Shown: positions 48,313 through 58,936, counted from the stretch's first letter. The stretch: DNA of 64,000 nucleotides from Rhynchopus sp. YZ270_cl-10 (GCA_964035575.1 OZ037921.1:578501-642500); one strand, 5' to 3'. The notes: generated by a model not told the origin, from the sequence alone. Numbers and translations: made by a program.

Positions 48313-51294
48313 TTACTGTTCCAAAAAATCGAGTCGGTTTTGAAGGGCTTGCTGACGGCGCTCCCGCATTCCTTGTTCTACTTTGGTTTCAGGTGTTCCG
48401 GTGACCTGTTGGATGACTTGGGCGTACATGTCGGCGTCTGGGTCGGGGTATGCGTTGCTGACCTCGTTGTATGCTCGCGAGACGGTGGCATCCATGTGTT
48501 CATGATAGGTGGGACTGTGTGCGGTGGTCTTGCGTGGGTTACGCCGTCGTGGGGTGGACGGGACTTCTCTTGGATCAGGTTCGTCCCCTTCCATGCGCAC
48601 CCTTCGCGCACTACGTTGCCCACTTCCAGAACGGTCGCGGGCAATGGAACCTTTGTGGAGACTTTCTTCAGGACGGCTGTATGCGGTGAGGATTGCGTCG
48701 TGCTCTTGCTTTTGCCTTTTCTTCTCTTCTGCGTGCATCCGGAGCTCTGCGGCGCTCTTTGCGAAGTACGGAGCTTTGTTGCCTCCGACCGGCTTGGCGG
48801 CACGCTCAGTTGGTGCATAGCCTGCTCCGACACCACCGTAGAGTGACATGGCATCGTCAAAGTTGCCACCACCACCACCACCGTAGCCGTGGTACAATGA
48901 TTCCATGTCGTTTGCAGGGCTCTGTTGGCGGCGGATGTTGTTGTTCGAGAAGGATCGTCGCAGGGGGCTCTGCGAACGGTTGCGTTCAAAGGAGAGGTGC
49001 ACCTCCCGTGTGAGTTGGTCCTTCTCCTGTTGTTTTGTGACCCGCTTCTGGCGTTGCAAATGAGTTTTCTTCTGCCGTTTATGCGCAGCAATGGAATATT
49101 TATTGGTCTGCATTTGGTCGTAAACCGAGAGTTTCGAGTTAAGCATTGAATTGCGCGCACTGCACACAACCTGAAGTCTGATAGCAAGAAACCCCATCCA
49201 CCTCCGAAACGCGATTTTAAGATGTTCATGCTTCGATTTGAGGCCAATGTGACGTTGGATCTCCTTTTGCTTGGCTTTGACACAGAGGTCTTCTTCCACT
49301 TCGAACAGGTCGTATGAAATTTCTATGAAGTCGTCTTCGATCCGCCAGCGTGACGTACGCTGCAGATGAAGCAGTTGTGAGAACACCCCTTCGCCCTCAG
49401 CCTTATGCCGTGCCTCAAAGGCTTCATCGTCTTTGATCTGCAACGCACGTCGTGTCGGATCCTTCATCTCCCCGGTCTGCTGGTATGTGTCTTCCTCCTC
49501 GACTTCGCCGTATTCTGATAATAGAACGTCGAGAAGCTCCTGTTCCCGGCCGTCCCACTCCTTGAGCACCTCGTGCACGATGTCGTATTCAAATGGTTTG
49601 AAGCGGCGGTAGCAGAGGCGGACCCGGCGGCGGCGCTCTTCTTGTACCTGAGAGGCATTGCGTGGAGGGGGTTCGGGGCCGTAGCGTTTGATGAGGGCTT
49701 GGATGAGTTCTGTTTCTTGGCCTTCGTAGCGTGTGAGGAAGTCGTCGATTTGAGCGAGCTTGGGTTTGTCATATGCTTCGAACATATTGACAACGCGTTC
49801 ACGGTGTGTGAGTTGCGGTGTGTTGTTGTTCCCACCGCAGTCGGGTTCCGCGGTAAGGGAGTATTTTTGAAGAATCGTTTTGATCAGGGCAGGCTCGTTG
49901 TTGGGATACTTTGCCAGCAGGTTCGGTACATTTGTCAGCTTCTCTGGTGCGTGCACCGCATAAATGTTGACCAGCCTCCGTTCATACTCGGTCTCCTTCG
50001 GCTGCGCCTTCCACTCATCCTCTCCGTACTTCTCCTGCAGCTTTTCGTACATTCCTTCCAAATTCTCTTTGAACTTTTCTAACAGCGTAGGCACCGTATC
50101 GACACGCTCCCTACACTTATGGTAGTACAAACGGTATATCTTTGCCGTCAACGTGATAGGTGTACCAGATGAACCAGAGCCCGCTGTGGTTGTGGTAGTA
50201 TCAGCCTCCTCGGGCCCATAGCGTTGAACGTAGGCGGCCAACAGGTCGTCTTCCTTCCCTGCAAATTCAACGAGCTTCTGTGTGATGTTCTCAGTGTTGA
50301 TGATCTTCACTCCATGGCTCTTCAGAAGCCGTTCGATCCGTTCCACCCAAAGAGGTTCCGGTCCATAGCGCTTTACAAGCATCTTCCATACATCTACCTC
50401 CTTTCCAGCGTACTTCTGCATTAACGCTGTTTCATTGCCCACCTTAGATGGTTCGTATACTGAGTACAAATCACGAAATCGCTTTTCCCACTCAATGAGC
50501 GGTGGAGGCGTCTGTATCGGCTTCGCTGCAGGCTCAGGGCCGAACTTCTGTACAAGAGATTGTACTAAACGCTCTTCATCTCCTTTATGCTTGGTAAGCA
50601 ACCCATCCACGAGGTGAGCCCTCTCTGGACTGTACTTCTTAAACATCGCCTCAAGACGTGTTTTGTACGAAGGTTGTTGTTGTCCCCCTCCTTTTCCCAT
50701 ATATTTGGTCTTTGCAAAACCGATGACACTCTCATCTGGTGCACCGTCGCGCAGCTTTTCATACAAAAAATCGTCAATATCGGTCGTAGTATCGCCGGAT
50801 CCACGGATAATCCCTTTCACCGTCTCTCTAGTAACGAAGTATTGCTTTTGGTATTTCTTGCCAAGGGAGGTGTGGAGGTCCTTCTTCCGGTCTGCAAACT
50901 TTGTACAATATGCTGCAGTCTTTGCAACAGAGGATGGGTCGTAAAGTTTGAAGAAGGTTTCTGTGGCTTTGTGGAAATCATCAGCATCGTTGTTGGCTGC
51001 TTTGGGTGATGCTAAGCCATATTTTTTCTTGAAGAGTTCCAAAACCGCAAGCTCGCGTTTCGGTTTTGAAACTAACAGACGGTCGACATTGGCTTTGGTG
51101 TTCCCTGGGTCATGTGTTTCCAGAATCTTTTTCAGTTCTGCTCGGACATAAAAGAATTTCGCATTGTATTTTTCATCGAGCTTCGCAAATAATGGTTCTC
51201 CAAATTTCTTCAATAGCGCGGCAGAATTGGGGACCCGTGGAGGGTCGAATATTTCGAAGAAGGCTTCAAGTGCATTAATCTGATCTTCCTCCAT
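48313..51294 (-). CDS. YGPEP-repeat helical protein, 993 aa
   Basis: Residues about 5-600 are nine degenerate units of 55-75 residues. Each has a helix with an aromatic pair (FFEIFDP, FRDLYSVYEP), then VxxLLxKYxGxE and ends LxxKYGPEP. Best examples are SLVQKFGPEP, LVKRYGPEP, YVQRYGPEE and LIKRYGPEP. Such repeats are common in kinetoplastid proteins of unknown role, often cytoskeletal or motor-linked. A basic amphipathic helix (AFRRWMGFLAIRLQ) resembles an IQ or tubulin-binding stretch near residue 705. The last 200 residues are Ser/Arg/Gln-rich, with a Gly run, and end in a short coiled coil. There is no membrane segment. Function is unknown; structural role is an inference. The whole gene is one exon. 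Confidence 0.85.
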   Translation of the reverse strand: MEEDQINALEAFFEIFDPPRVPNSAALLKKFGEPLFAKLDEKYNAKFFYVRAELKKILETHDPGNTKANVDRLLVSKPKRELAVLELFKKKYGLASPKAANNDADDFHKATETFFKLYDPSSVAKTAAYCTKFADRKKDLHTSLGKKYQKQYFVTRETVKGIIRGSGDTTTDIDDFLYEKLRDGAPDESVIGFAKTKYMGKGGGQQQPSYKTRLEAMFKKYSPERAHLVDGLLTKHKGDEERLVQSLVQKFGPEPAAKPIQTPPPLIEWEKRFRDLYSVYEPSKVGNETALMQKYAGKEVDVWKMLVKRYGPEPLWVERIERLLKSHGVKIINTENITQKLVEFAGKEDDLLAAYVQRYGPEEADTTTTTAGSGSSGTPITLTAKIYRLYYHKCRERVDTVPTLLEKFKENLEGMYEKLQEKYGEDEWKAQPKETEYERRLVNIYAVHAPEKLTNVPNLLAKYPNNEPALIKTILQKYSLTAEPDCGGNNNTPQLTHRERVVNMFEAYDKPKLAQIDDFLTRYEGQETELIQALIKRYGPEPPPRNASQVQEERRRRVRLCYRRFKPFEYDIVHEVLKEWDGREQELLDVLLSEYGEVEEEDTYQQTGEMKDPTRRALQIKDDEAFEARHKAEGEGVFSQLLHLQRTSRWRIEDDFIEISYDLFEVEEDLCVKAKQKEIQRHIGLKSKHEHLKIAFRRWMGFLAIRLQVVCSARNSMLNSKLSVYDQMQTNKYSIAAHKRQKKTHLQRQKRVTKQQEKDQLTREVHLSFERNRSQSPLRRSFSNNNIRRQQSPANDMESLYHGYGGGGGGNFDDAMSLYGGVGAGYAPTERAAKPVGGNKAPYFAKSAAELRMHAEEKKRQKQEHDAILTAYSRPEESLHKGSIARDRSGSGQRSARRVRMEGDEPDPREVPSTPRRRNPRKTTAHSPTYHEHMDATVSRAYNEVSNAYPDPDADMYAQVIQQVTGTPETKVEQGMRERRQQALQNRLDFLEQ

Positions 51295-51408
51295 ATTAGA
51301 TGATAAGAGAAAAGGGTTGACCTAAGAGAAGAACCTAAGACTTCACTGAGAAAAGAGAGAGAAAATGGGTCAGTTTCTTTTTTTACAACATTTTAAAGGG
51401 TTTTTTTT

Positions 51409-51935
51409 GTGTAGTGGCTGGTGGATGGTAAAATGGGGGGATTTGAGTGAGTAAATTGTGAAGCATGAAAATGAAATCGATGAGGGTTTTACGGGAGGAG
51501 AGGGTTCTTGTATTGTGTGATTGAGACAAAGCATGGATGAGAATTGGGAAAAATCAAAATAAAGCTAATGTGATAACGTGTAGATACCTCTAGGCGGATG
51601 CAGGCACGAAGACAAAAAAAAAAAAAAAAAAAAAAAAAATGTAGAAGATGAAACGAAGCCTCCCGTGCTTAGTCACCTTGACAAAAAATAATGATGCAGG
51701 TAAATGGCATAGCTTACCCGTGCATGGCTCTTGTCTGAGCGTTTGGAGTAAAAATCGTGTTCCAATTCTCATGCAATAGGGCAATCTAAAGCTTCAGTAA
51801 AAAATCAAGACAGTATGAAGTGTGGTTTTGATGTCTCCATTCGAAGGGGAAAAAAGAAAAACGAACGTGCCACACGCACATACATTTTTCAGGGACAAAG
51901 GAGACTGACCACAACAACATTCAATCCTATTTTGA
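51409..51935 (+). repeat. Segmental duplication, copy 1
   Basis: It lies 5' of the YGPEP-repeat gene and matches 54029-54773, which lies 5' of the 322-aa gene. Shared landmarks are AATGGGGGGATTTGAGT, GAAATCGATGAGGG, TTGTCTGAGCGTTTGGAG and GGAGACTGACCACAAC. Copy 2 has a 190-bp insertion (54198-54385). Confidence 0.8.
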
Positions 51936-52491
51936 TCAAATTATTTCATATACTTTCTATTCTACTGAAATAGAAGTCAATAGGGTGCACCTAAATGTAC
52001 CCAAACATTTTTACCTTATGTGGATGAATCCTATTTTGATGAAAGAAAAGGCAGTGTTGGGGGGATGACGTTGCCTTATTTAGCAAGAATCACTGCGACA
52101 TAAACACACACACACACACATAGACAGCATACGAAGAAACGAGATTGTTATTCGAGACAATCGTTCAGTACACATGAGGTCTGCTTAGATAACATAGTCG
52201 CTAATTCATCAGAAGGCTGTGTGATGGATATTTGCTAAAGGGAGTCTCAGAGGAACGGCAGCGGGGAGCTCATACGTGTGTAATAACTATTCTATGGTGA
52301 TAGTTTTTATTATTTTCTGCAATACGCTCCCACTGACTACCTGGGCCGTGAAGAGGAAACCTCTTTGAGGCCAAAAAGAAAAGGTTAGAAGATGAACCTA
52401 AGCCTCTCGTGCTTAGTCACCTTTATTAAAAAGCGAGGTGTCTACACGTTATCAATTACTCAAAATTATTCAAAAAACAATATTTCATTTT

Positions 52492-52863
52492 CTACTGAAT
52501 AGAAGTTGTAAGTACAAACGCCTCTGTGGGCGCAGGACCTCCGCGGGTCATTGAAACCGTGGAGGACAAAAAGAAAAATGCTAGAAGGCCTTGGTTAAGG
52601 TAGACTGAGTGTTCAACGAATACCTGTACACAGTGACGGAGTGCATGGTGGAAGACACATTGGTGGTGCAACTTTTTAGCCTGTTCCAAATAATATGAAA
52701 GTTCGGAAGAGTGTTTGCAACCGATGGGTATATGTTGATGCAGATATTTTGTCCGGTAGATATTTTGTTCTACTACTGTAAACACGCCGCAAATTGATGA
52801 AATGATAAATAAAACAACAAAAGATTTGAACAGCGTTTCGGGAAGAACAAGAAAATTCAGCAA
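52492..52863 (-). CDS. Possible 123-aa protein or exon, unrecognised
   Basis: An open frame with protein-like composition in its middle (VVEQNIYRTKYLHQHIPIGC, SSELSYYLEQAKKLHHQC) and His/Cys-rich. It is more AT-rich than the real genes nearby. TTTACAG before the middle and CAG-GTATTC after it could bound an exon. It may be a decayed gene piece; no family is recognised. Confidence 0.25.
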   Translation of the reverse strand: MLNFLVLPETLFKSFVVLFIISSICGVFTVVEQNIYRTKYLHQHIPIGCKHSSELSYYLEQAKKLHHQCVFHHALRHCVQVFVEHSVYLNQGLLAFFFLSSTVSMTRGGPAPTEAFVLTTSIQ

Positions 52864-53047
52864 AAAAAATAAAGAAAAAAAACGCTCAACTACAAAAGCT
52901 TTGATAATTGACAGCCGACTTTTTTTTTGTTTTGTTTTTTTTTTTCATAATCGAAGCTGGTCTGCTGTTCAGAATTATCAAAAACACACCAACGAGGCAA
53001 AAAAAAACCCCCCCTTTTTGGGTGCAAAGACGCACCACAAAAAAAAT

Positions 53048-54016
53048 TCACGCCCTCAGCGGGGTCCCTTCTCCGTTCACCTGAAATGCTCTCATCCTCG
53101 CGTTTTGCTTTCTCTGCTTTAGTACCCACCACACTAGAATGACGATGCCTGAGACCCCTGCTACTGCGGCTGCTATGTAGAGAAGGTCGTATTGACCAGA
53201 GGACGTGGGATCTGGGGTAGGGGTGAACGGCACAAATGGGGGCAGGTCTGTCCAGGGTGTCTCTGTCTTCGGTGCGTCCGTGGCTGTCAGGTCTACCCTG
53301 TAGGTGAGCAGCTCGACCGAAACCTCTGCAGTACAGTTCTGGTCCTGGAGCTTCACAAAGGAGTACACAGTGTTGCCCAGGGGGAACGGATGGAACAGCT
53401 TGCCTACAACGTTAGTATTGGTATGGTTGCTGTCCGCAGTAAACGTCATGTTTTTTGTTAGGTTCTCCTTATTCGGAATCAACCCCCCCGCAAAGTTTAG
53501 CGGGAGCTCGCAGTTTCCAAGGCTGTGGAGCACAAAGCTGCCTGAAACAATGTAAAAGTACGGTACAGGAGTTTCCGTGCTTATGACAGACCCTTCGTTG
53601 TTGAGTTCGACGATGTCAGAGTTCAGTTGTTTATAATCTTGTGGGTTGAGACTCCATGAAGTGACGGCGATAGTCAGGTTTACTGGGCATGATGGTGTGG
53701 TGAAATTGATTTGTGAAGGATTCGGTGGGCTGCAACCAAGAAACAAAGAGGCATTGTCGCCTCCAAATGGAAGTCTGAGTTCCCCGTCGAAGTCTGCCTG
53801 CACAATATCAACGAGAATCCCTGCGTCCGTCGCATTGCTGCACCCCTCAGACCCAAGCGCATTGGTCACAACAATCGACCCCAACACTCGCGTCTCACCC
53901 CCCTTAAATTCAATCACACCAGATCCACCCAAAGGTAATACCAGATGTTGCACAGTTATTTCTTGCGCAAAGCTGCTCACACAAAGCAGCGCAGCAATGA
54001 AGCAACGCATTTTCAT
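53048..54016 (-). CDS. Type I surface glycoprotein, 322 aa
   Basis: A signal peptide (MKMRCFIAALLCVSSFA) precedes an ectodomain of about 260 residues with a few spaced Cys and at least seven N-x-S/T sites. Then come a Pro/Thr-rich linker (PFVPFTPTPDPTSS), a transmembrane helix (about 280-299, YIAAAVAGVSGIVILVWWVL) and a basic 23-residue tail. It has a tandem paralogue directly upstream at 54764-55537. The family is unknown to me; beta-rich strands such as VLPLGGSGVIEFKGG suggest a beta-sandwich. It is probably on the cell surface or endomembranes. Confidence 0.8.
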   Translation of the reverse strand: MKMRCFIAALLCVSSFAQEITVQHLVLPLGGSGVIEFKGGETRVLGSIVVTNALGSEGCSNATDAGILVDIVQADFDGELRLPFGGDNASLFLGCSPPNPSQINFTTPSCPVNLTIAVTSWSLNPQDYKQLNSDIVELNNEGSVISTETPVPYFYIVSGSFVLHSLGNCELPLNFAGGLIPNKENLTKNMTFTADSNHTNTNVVGKLFHPFPLGNTVYSFVKLQDQNCTAEVSVELLTYRVDLTATDAPKTETPWTDLPPFVPFTPTPDPTSSGQYDLLYIAAAVAGVSGIVILVWWVLKQRKQNARMRAFQVNGEGTPLRA

Positions 54017-54028
54017 TGTAGAGGCTTG

Positions 54029-54773
54029 TGTAGAGTGGCTGGAGGGAGTATGGTAAAATGGGGGGATTTGAGTAAGTCAAAGCGTGAAGCATAAAAAAAT
54101 GAAATCGATGAGGGGGTTTTAGGGGAGAGGGGGGGGTTCTTGTATTGTGTGTTTTGAGACAAAAGCATGAATGAGGATTGGAAGAACTAGACAATAGCAT
54201 CTGCCAACTGATCTTGATAACAAAATAACAGTGTTTTTTTCGTTGAACGCAGACAAATAGGGTAAAAAGTCTGTCTGGCGCAAGGTGAAAGCAAATTCAA
54301 AGGAAAATACTGTTTTTTTTTTCAAGATCTGCGCGTCATTTTTTTTTGTCTAGTTTCTTAATACGGTACGTGTCAGGGAAAAACAACAAAGAACGTGCAG
54401 ATACCTCACGGTGAAAAGGCACGAAAATAGGGGCAAAAAAAAATGTAGAAGATGAACGCCTTTCGCTTAGTCACCTTGAAACAATATTGTGTGGAAAGGA
54501 CGTCTCCTACCCGCATACTGGCTTTTGTCTGAGCGTTTGGAGTAAAAATCGTCCAATTCTCATGCAATAGGGTAAGCTAATGCAAAGCTTCGACACAGCA
54601 AAACCCAACACGGTGGCGAAACAAAACGTGGTCAACGGTGTTCTATTTTAAAAAAAATCAAGATAGGATGTGTCGTGACGTTGATGTCTCCATTCGAAGG
54701 AAAGAAAATGAACCACTGCACATACACTCAGGGGCAAAAGGAGACTGACCACAACATTCAATCCTATTTTGAT
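54029..54773 (+). repeat. Segmental duplication, copy 2
   Basis: Partner of 51409-51935. Its right edge, CAATCCTATTTTGAT, abuts the coding sequence of the truncated paralogue and supplies that gene's last codons and stop. Confidence 0.8.
54198..54385 (+). repeat. Dispersed 200-bp repeat, copy 2
   Basis: Matches 9286-9491. It is inserted in segmental copy 2 and absent from copy 1, and has no palindrome-tiled element at its left edge. Confidence 0.75.
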
Positions 54774-55537
54774 AGGGGCATGTCTGTCCAGGGTGTCGCT
54801 GTCTTCGGTGCGTCCGTGGCATTCATCTGCATGCTCTTAGTGTGCACAAAGACGTAAATTTCTGCGGTGCAGTTCTGGTCCAGGATTTTTATATACGACG
54901 ACAGAGTGTTGCCCTGGGGGGTCGGGTGGAAGAGCTTGCCCACAAAGTTGGTATTGGTATGGTTGCTGTCCGCGTGGAAACGCAGGTTCTCCGTTCGGTT
55001 CCTGTCCGGAACCAAAGCCCCTTCACAGTTTAGCGGGAGCTCACAGTTTCCAAGGCTGTGTATCCAAAAGCTGCCCTGAAGAATGTAAAAGTACGGTAAA
55101 GGGATGTCGGTGTGTATGGCGGACCCTTCGTTGTTGACTTCGATGGCGTCAGATGTCAGCAGGTCGAAACTTTCCATGTTGAGGATCCATGAAGTGACAG
55201 AGATCGTCAAATTCACTGGGCATGATGGTGTGGTAAGCTTGAGCTGCGTAGACCTCGGTGAGCTACAACCAAGAAACAAAGACGCATTGTCGCCTCCAAA
55301 TGGAAGTCTCAGTTCTCCTTTGTAGTAATTCGGGATATCAACGAGAAGCTCTGTGTGCAACGCTTTGCACCCCTCAGACCCAAGTGCATTGGTCACAACA
55401 GTCGACCCCAACACTCGCGTCTCACCCCCCTTAAATTCAATCACACCAGATCCACCCAAAGGTAATACCAGATGATGCACAGTTATTTCTTGCGCAAAGC
55501 TGCTCACACAAAGCAGCGCAGCAATGACGCAACGCAT
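54764..55537 (-). CDS. Truncated paralogue of the surface glycoprotein, 257 aa
   Basis: Starts MRCVIAALLCVSSFAQEIT and follows the 322-aa protein almost residue for residue through the ectodomain (identity about 70 per cent by eye, the first 45 residues nearly identical). After WTDMP the homology ends: the linker, transmembrane helix and tail are lost. The last codons (LSK and the stop) come from the duplicated non-coding block that ends at 54773. If expressed, the product would be a secreted soluble form. The frame is intact to this point, so loss of the anchor is recent or tolerated. Upstream sequence CATCACAG could be its acceptor. Confidence 0.75.
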   Translation of the reverse strand: MRCVIAALLCVSSFAQEITVHHLVLPLGGSGVIEFKGGETRVLGSTVVTNALGSEGCKALHTELLVDIPNYYKGELRLPFGGDNASLFLGCSSPRSTQLKLTTPSCPVNLTISVTSWILNMESFDLLTSDAIEVNNEGSAIHTDIPLPYFYILQGSFWIHSLGNCELPLNCEGALVPDRNRTENLRFHADSNHTNTNFVGKLFHPTPQGNTLSSYIKILDQNCTAEIYVFVHTKSMQMNATDAPKTATPWTDMPLSK

Positions 55538-56220
55538 ATCGAAGGAGGGTATTGTGTAATCTGTGATGTTTAGGTGGGGTGTTTACTGCATCTCCAACTT
55601 ACACATTGTCACACCAAGATTAATGATAGCTGCAAAAAGATAAATGAGACAAAAGGGAAGGGGAAGGGATCTATTGTTGTGTTGGCTCAGAGGAGGCACC
55701 CCCCCTCAGGCCAGTATGTTGAGGAATGCTTTGAAAAAAACCAATATTTTTTTGGGGCCCAAATTTGTGAAAAATGTGGATCCACAAAAATGGAAGAAAA
55801 CTTAGCAGCCCACATCAAGACTGCAACACTATGCTACTACGACCAAATATGCGTTTTTTTGTACCGTCTATGGAACTATCTCTCTCTCTCTTTTAAAGTC
55901 ACTAGTGAAGTAGCTTTGCTACGTCTAGGGAGATCTAGGGATCTATCAGAATCTTGAAAGAGCTTGAAACCGAGGTTATTTTATTACTTTTTGCCACTTA
56001 CTCAAGGTTGGAAGGGGAATTGAGAACACAAACACAACACCAAGCAAAATTTCCACATTTTTTGGTTTTTGCGTTTCCCCGATCTCACTCCCCCCCGTAC
56101 ATAAAAGCACCCCACCCTACCCTTCCCCCGGTTTTTTTTTGGCCTCACAGGATTTCACTCAACAACCACCACCAAGGTACACTGATTATTCCCTAGATCT
56201 CCCTCTCTCCCCCCCCCTTC
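55538..56220. other. Intergenic spacer
   Basis: Between the truncated paralogue and the phosphatase 3' end. One plus-strand frame, 55574-55957, contains CEKCG and a Cys/His pair but is otherwise low in signal, so I do not call it. C-rich plus-strand tracts occur at 56085-56135 and 56205-56218. Confidence 0.55.
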
Positions 56221-56796
56221 TCACCGGGCCAGCTCATACTGCCATATAATGCGACGTATTTCGCAGTTCTCAAAGCGTTTTTCGGACCGTGACAGATCAG
56301 GCACGAAGATGGGGAGCAGGCCGTACTTGAGGGTTTGATAGTGTGTTACGATAGCCACGCGGCGTTCTGGTTGCCGGGCGAGCCATTGCGCAAAGCGGAG
56401 ACACCGTTTGTACACCGCATCCTCCTCCTCCTTCATGCTATTAATGTGTGGGTCCAGCCCTGGGGGTACTGCAGAAAAGTCGTACTCAGGAAAATCTGCG
56501 CGGATTTCATGCCGGGCACGCCTCCAGTTGCACCCGGTTGCAGCCTTTTCCCGGAGATCGTCAATAACGAGCTTATCACACATCTCCTCCCCGAAGAGTC
56601 CTTCTGCGGTTTGCAGGGTACGGCGCAAAGGGCTTACACATAGTAGGTCGAGACTTCCCCCTCGGATGCCTCGTCGTGCATGCTCGGTTTGTGCCCATCC
56701 TGTCTTAGTGAGGCATGGGTCGTAGTGATAGTTTGCGCCTTTTACATTATGTTCACCTTCTGCATGACGGATCAACCATAGCTCCTTTTGTGGCAT
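56221..56796 (-). CDS. Histidine phosphatase (phosphoglycerate mutase-like), 191 aa
   Basis: A branch-1 histidine phosphatase. The catalytic motif LIRHAEGEHN puts the nucleophile at His11 beside Arg10. SPLRRTLQTA (55-64) gives the phosphate-pocket Arg. LREKAATG places the acid at Glu83, and VTHYQTL gives the second His at 152. The set is complete, so activity is expected. The length is near the minimum for the fold, as in small plant and fungal members that act on sugar phosphates or signalling phosphates rather than glycolytic mutases. The substrate cannot be read from sequence. A T/C tract with CCTCCAG about 30 nt upstream is a likely acceptor. Confidence 0.9.
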   Translation of the reverse strand: MPQKELWLIRHAEGEHNVKGANYHYDPCLTKTGWAQTEHARRGIRGGSLDLLCVSPLRRTLQTAEGLFGEEMCDKLVIDDLREKAATGCNWRRARHEIRADFPEYDFSAVPPGLDPHINSMKEEEDAVYKRCLRFAQWLARQPERRVAIVTHYQTLKYGLLPIFVPDLSRSEKRFENCEIRRIIWQYELAR

Positions 56797-56918
56797 AAAG
56801 GAGAATCTCGAAAAGAACTGCAGGCCTGGAGGAAAAAAAAAGGGGGGTGATCTTTTATTGCATGAAGAAGAATTGTTGTGTGGACCTCAGAATATGGTGA
56901 TAATTTATCTCAAAATAA

Positions 56919-57155
56919 AAACTGTTATCTGAGTTTAAGCTAGTCTGATAAAGAAAGAAACGAAATCAGAAAAAGAATTTTTCGTTGATCGCACCGGATT
57001 TTTGTGGAGTGTGTAGGGACAAAATCAAAAACTTTTCTGTGAATAAGTTGTGTCGTGTTTACATCGCTCACACCAAAAAAATTCGGGCACAACTCAGATA
57101 TGTTTTCATTTCCTCCCCTACAACCTTTGCAAGGCAGTTGTCACAAAAAAAAAAA
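56919..57155 (+). repeat. Unoccupied copy of a 235-bp repeat
   Basis: Matches 59992-60008 plus 62992-63197 plus 63898-63915 with only an A-run difference. It retains single copies of the two targets: TA at 56936-56937 and CAGTTGTC at 57135-57142. It thus proves both insertions in the other copy. Confidence 0.9.
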
Positions 57156-58633
57156 TGCCTTTTTATTGGAGATGAAGAGGTGCGATAAATATTGTGTAGT
57201 GTTTTTTTCTGGAGGGGAGGTGGTGATAGTTTTTTTTTTTGAAATGAGAGTTGACAATTCAGCAGCTTGATAAAGAAAAAGCTCGGAGAAAGCGGTCTGG
57301 GCTGTGTGGATATCAGCTATGGGTAATTCCGCACGCATAATATTGCGCATAAAAGAGGGGGCTCAGCAGAGAGAACTGGGTTGCGTGAATGGGAGGAAGA
57401 GGGAGTGGGTTTGGATAGAGCAGAAAAAAAAAAGGAGGCTTTTTTTTTTTTTTTTTTTTTTTTCACTGTAACCTACCATGGTAGGCGTGACGCTGACTAC
57501 ACGGTAGTTATTGGTAGCCGCGCCACTGGTACTGCCTCTTGCTTAGTTTTGTTGTTGTGCTACTTAGCGGGGTTCCACACTGCGAGGAAAGGAGGCTTTT
57601 TTTTTTTTTGAGAATTTTCTGAGCCTTTTTTTGTTGGGTAAATAATGGGAGGGGAGAGAGTAAAAAAAAAAAGCCCTTTTTTTTGGGAAAAGGTTGAACC
57701 GGGTCGAAGTATAGTTCCTCTCAACACTACAGGAAAAAAAAAGAGAGAAAAGGAGGGGCGAAATGTTGTTTTATGGGGACTGGAAGAATGTCCTCTGACC
57801 TAAATGAACAGGTATTCAGAAAATGCAACGCTTTTTTTCTCCTCCCTCCTCTTTTTATCTCTCATTTCTTTTTTTTTTCTTTTCATTTTTTTGATTTGCT
57901 TCTTAACTGAACCCTATTAGCGACCTCATGGTTCAACTCTTTTCCTTTTTTTGTTTTTTTCTTTTTGTTTGAAAAAAAAAAAAAAAAAACCTAAAATAGT
58001 GTACTAACCCCATAGTAAATCCTCCACTCTTTGTTGTGGTCACATTATTTTTTTTTTTGAGGGTTGGTCTACTCTTTTTTGACCGTGATATTTTTTGTGA
58101 TACATTATTGAATACGAACATAACAAAAGAGCTACCCTGTGGATGTAGAACAATGTAGGGTACAATACGGGGTTATTCTACCCCCCTTTTTTTTGATAAA
58201 TTGTTGGAGTAGTGTAGTTGCCTCGGTTGTGTTGCCACCAGTTGTGCAATCTCCACCCTTTTTTTGTTATGCCGACAATCGCCGAATAATCCCATCAGGT
58301 GGGAGAATTCGGGTCTGTTTTTTTTTTTTTGCTTTTTTTTGAAAAAAAAAATTGGTTGGATTAGTGTAGACAACGAGGATGAGGCTTCACACTATTGTTT
58401 TTTTTCTTCTTCTTCTTCTCCTTCTGGCAACAGACAGGAACCACAAAAAAAAAATAGAAGCAAATTTTTTGAAAGACGAATGTCATCTCACGGACGTACA
58501 TACTATTATTTCAAGAAAAAAAAAACGAAGGAACCAAGGCTGGGAAAATAACAGGGCAGGGGGGGGAAAGGCTTGAGACAAAGAGAAGGGCAGTGACCAA
58601 AAAAAGGGCCGAAAGATAGGGAACAATAAATAC

Positions 58634-58700
58634 TTGCATAGCTCAAGGCGAGAGACAGACGAAAGTTCGACCCCTCACCTTAGATGGTTTTGCTATGCAA
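58634..58700. repeat. Compound hairpin
   Basis: Outer stem TTGCATAGC / GCTATGCAA (9 bp) and an inner stem AAGG-C-GAG / CTC-A-CCTT around AGTTCGACCC. It recalls a tRNA T-loop but does not fold as one. Possibly a small structured RNA. Confidence 0.6.
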
Positions 58701-58936
58701 ACAGGGTACGGCAGAAAAAAAAAAGAAAAAAACGCAAACAATACAAGAAAACAAAGGTTTGGTAAGATGAACATAAGCCTCTCTGCTACTTACTCACCTA
58801 AATGATAGACCTTTGTTGGCAAAAAAAAAGGGGAAGTTGGTAGGATTAACTGAAGTTTCTGCTTAGTCAACTTTGGTGACATATGTGAAAATGCAGATAC
58901 CATACCAACGCCTAGAAAAATAAAAGAGAAAAAAAA

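Larger units (their letters stand above)
51295..53047. other. Intergenic region between two genes
   Basis: It contains the duplicated block 51409-51935, a hairpin module (52384-52425), the 66-bp block 52318-52383 also at 29258-29322, a CA run (52103-52118) and the ORF at 52492-52863. Confidence 0.65.

Noticed and set aside
55574-55957. 127-codon plus-strand frame with CEKCG
   Set aside because: Low-complexity composition, no conserved spacing and no splice or start support.
58634-58700. Possible tRNA because of GTTCGACCC
   Set aside because: The T stem does not pair and the sequence folds instead as one long compound hairpin.
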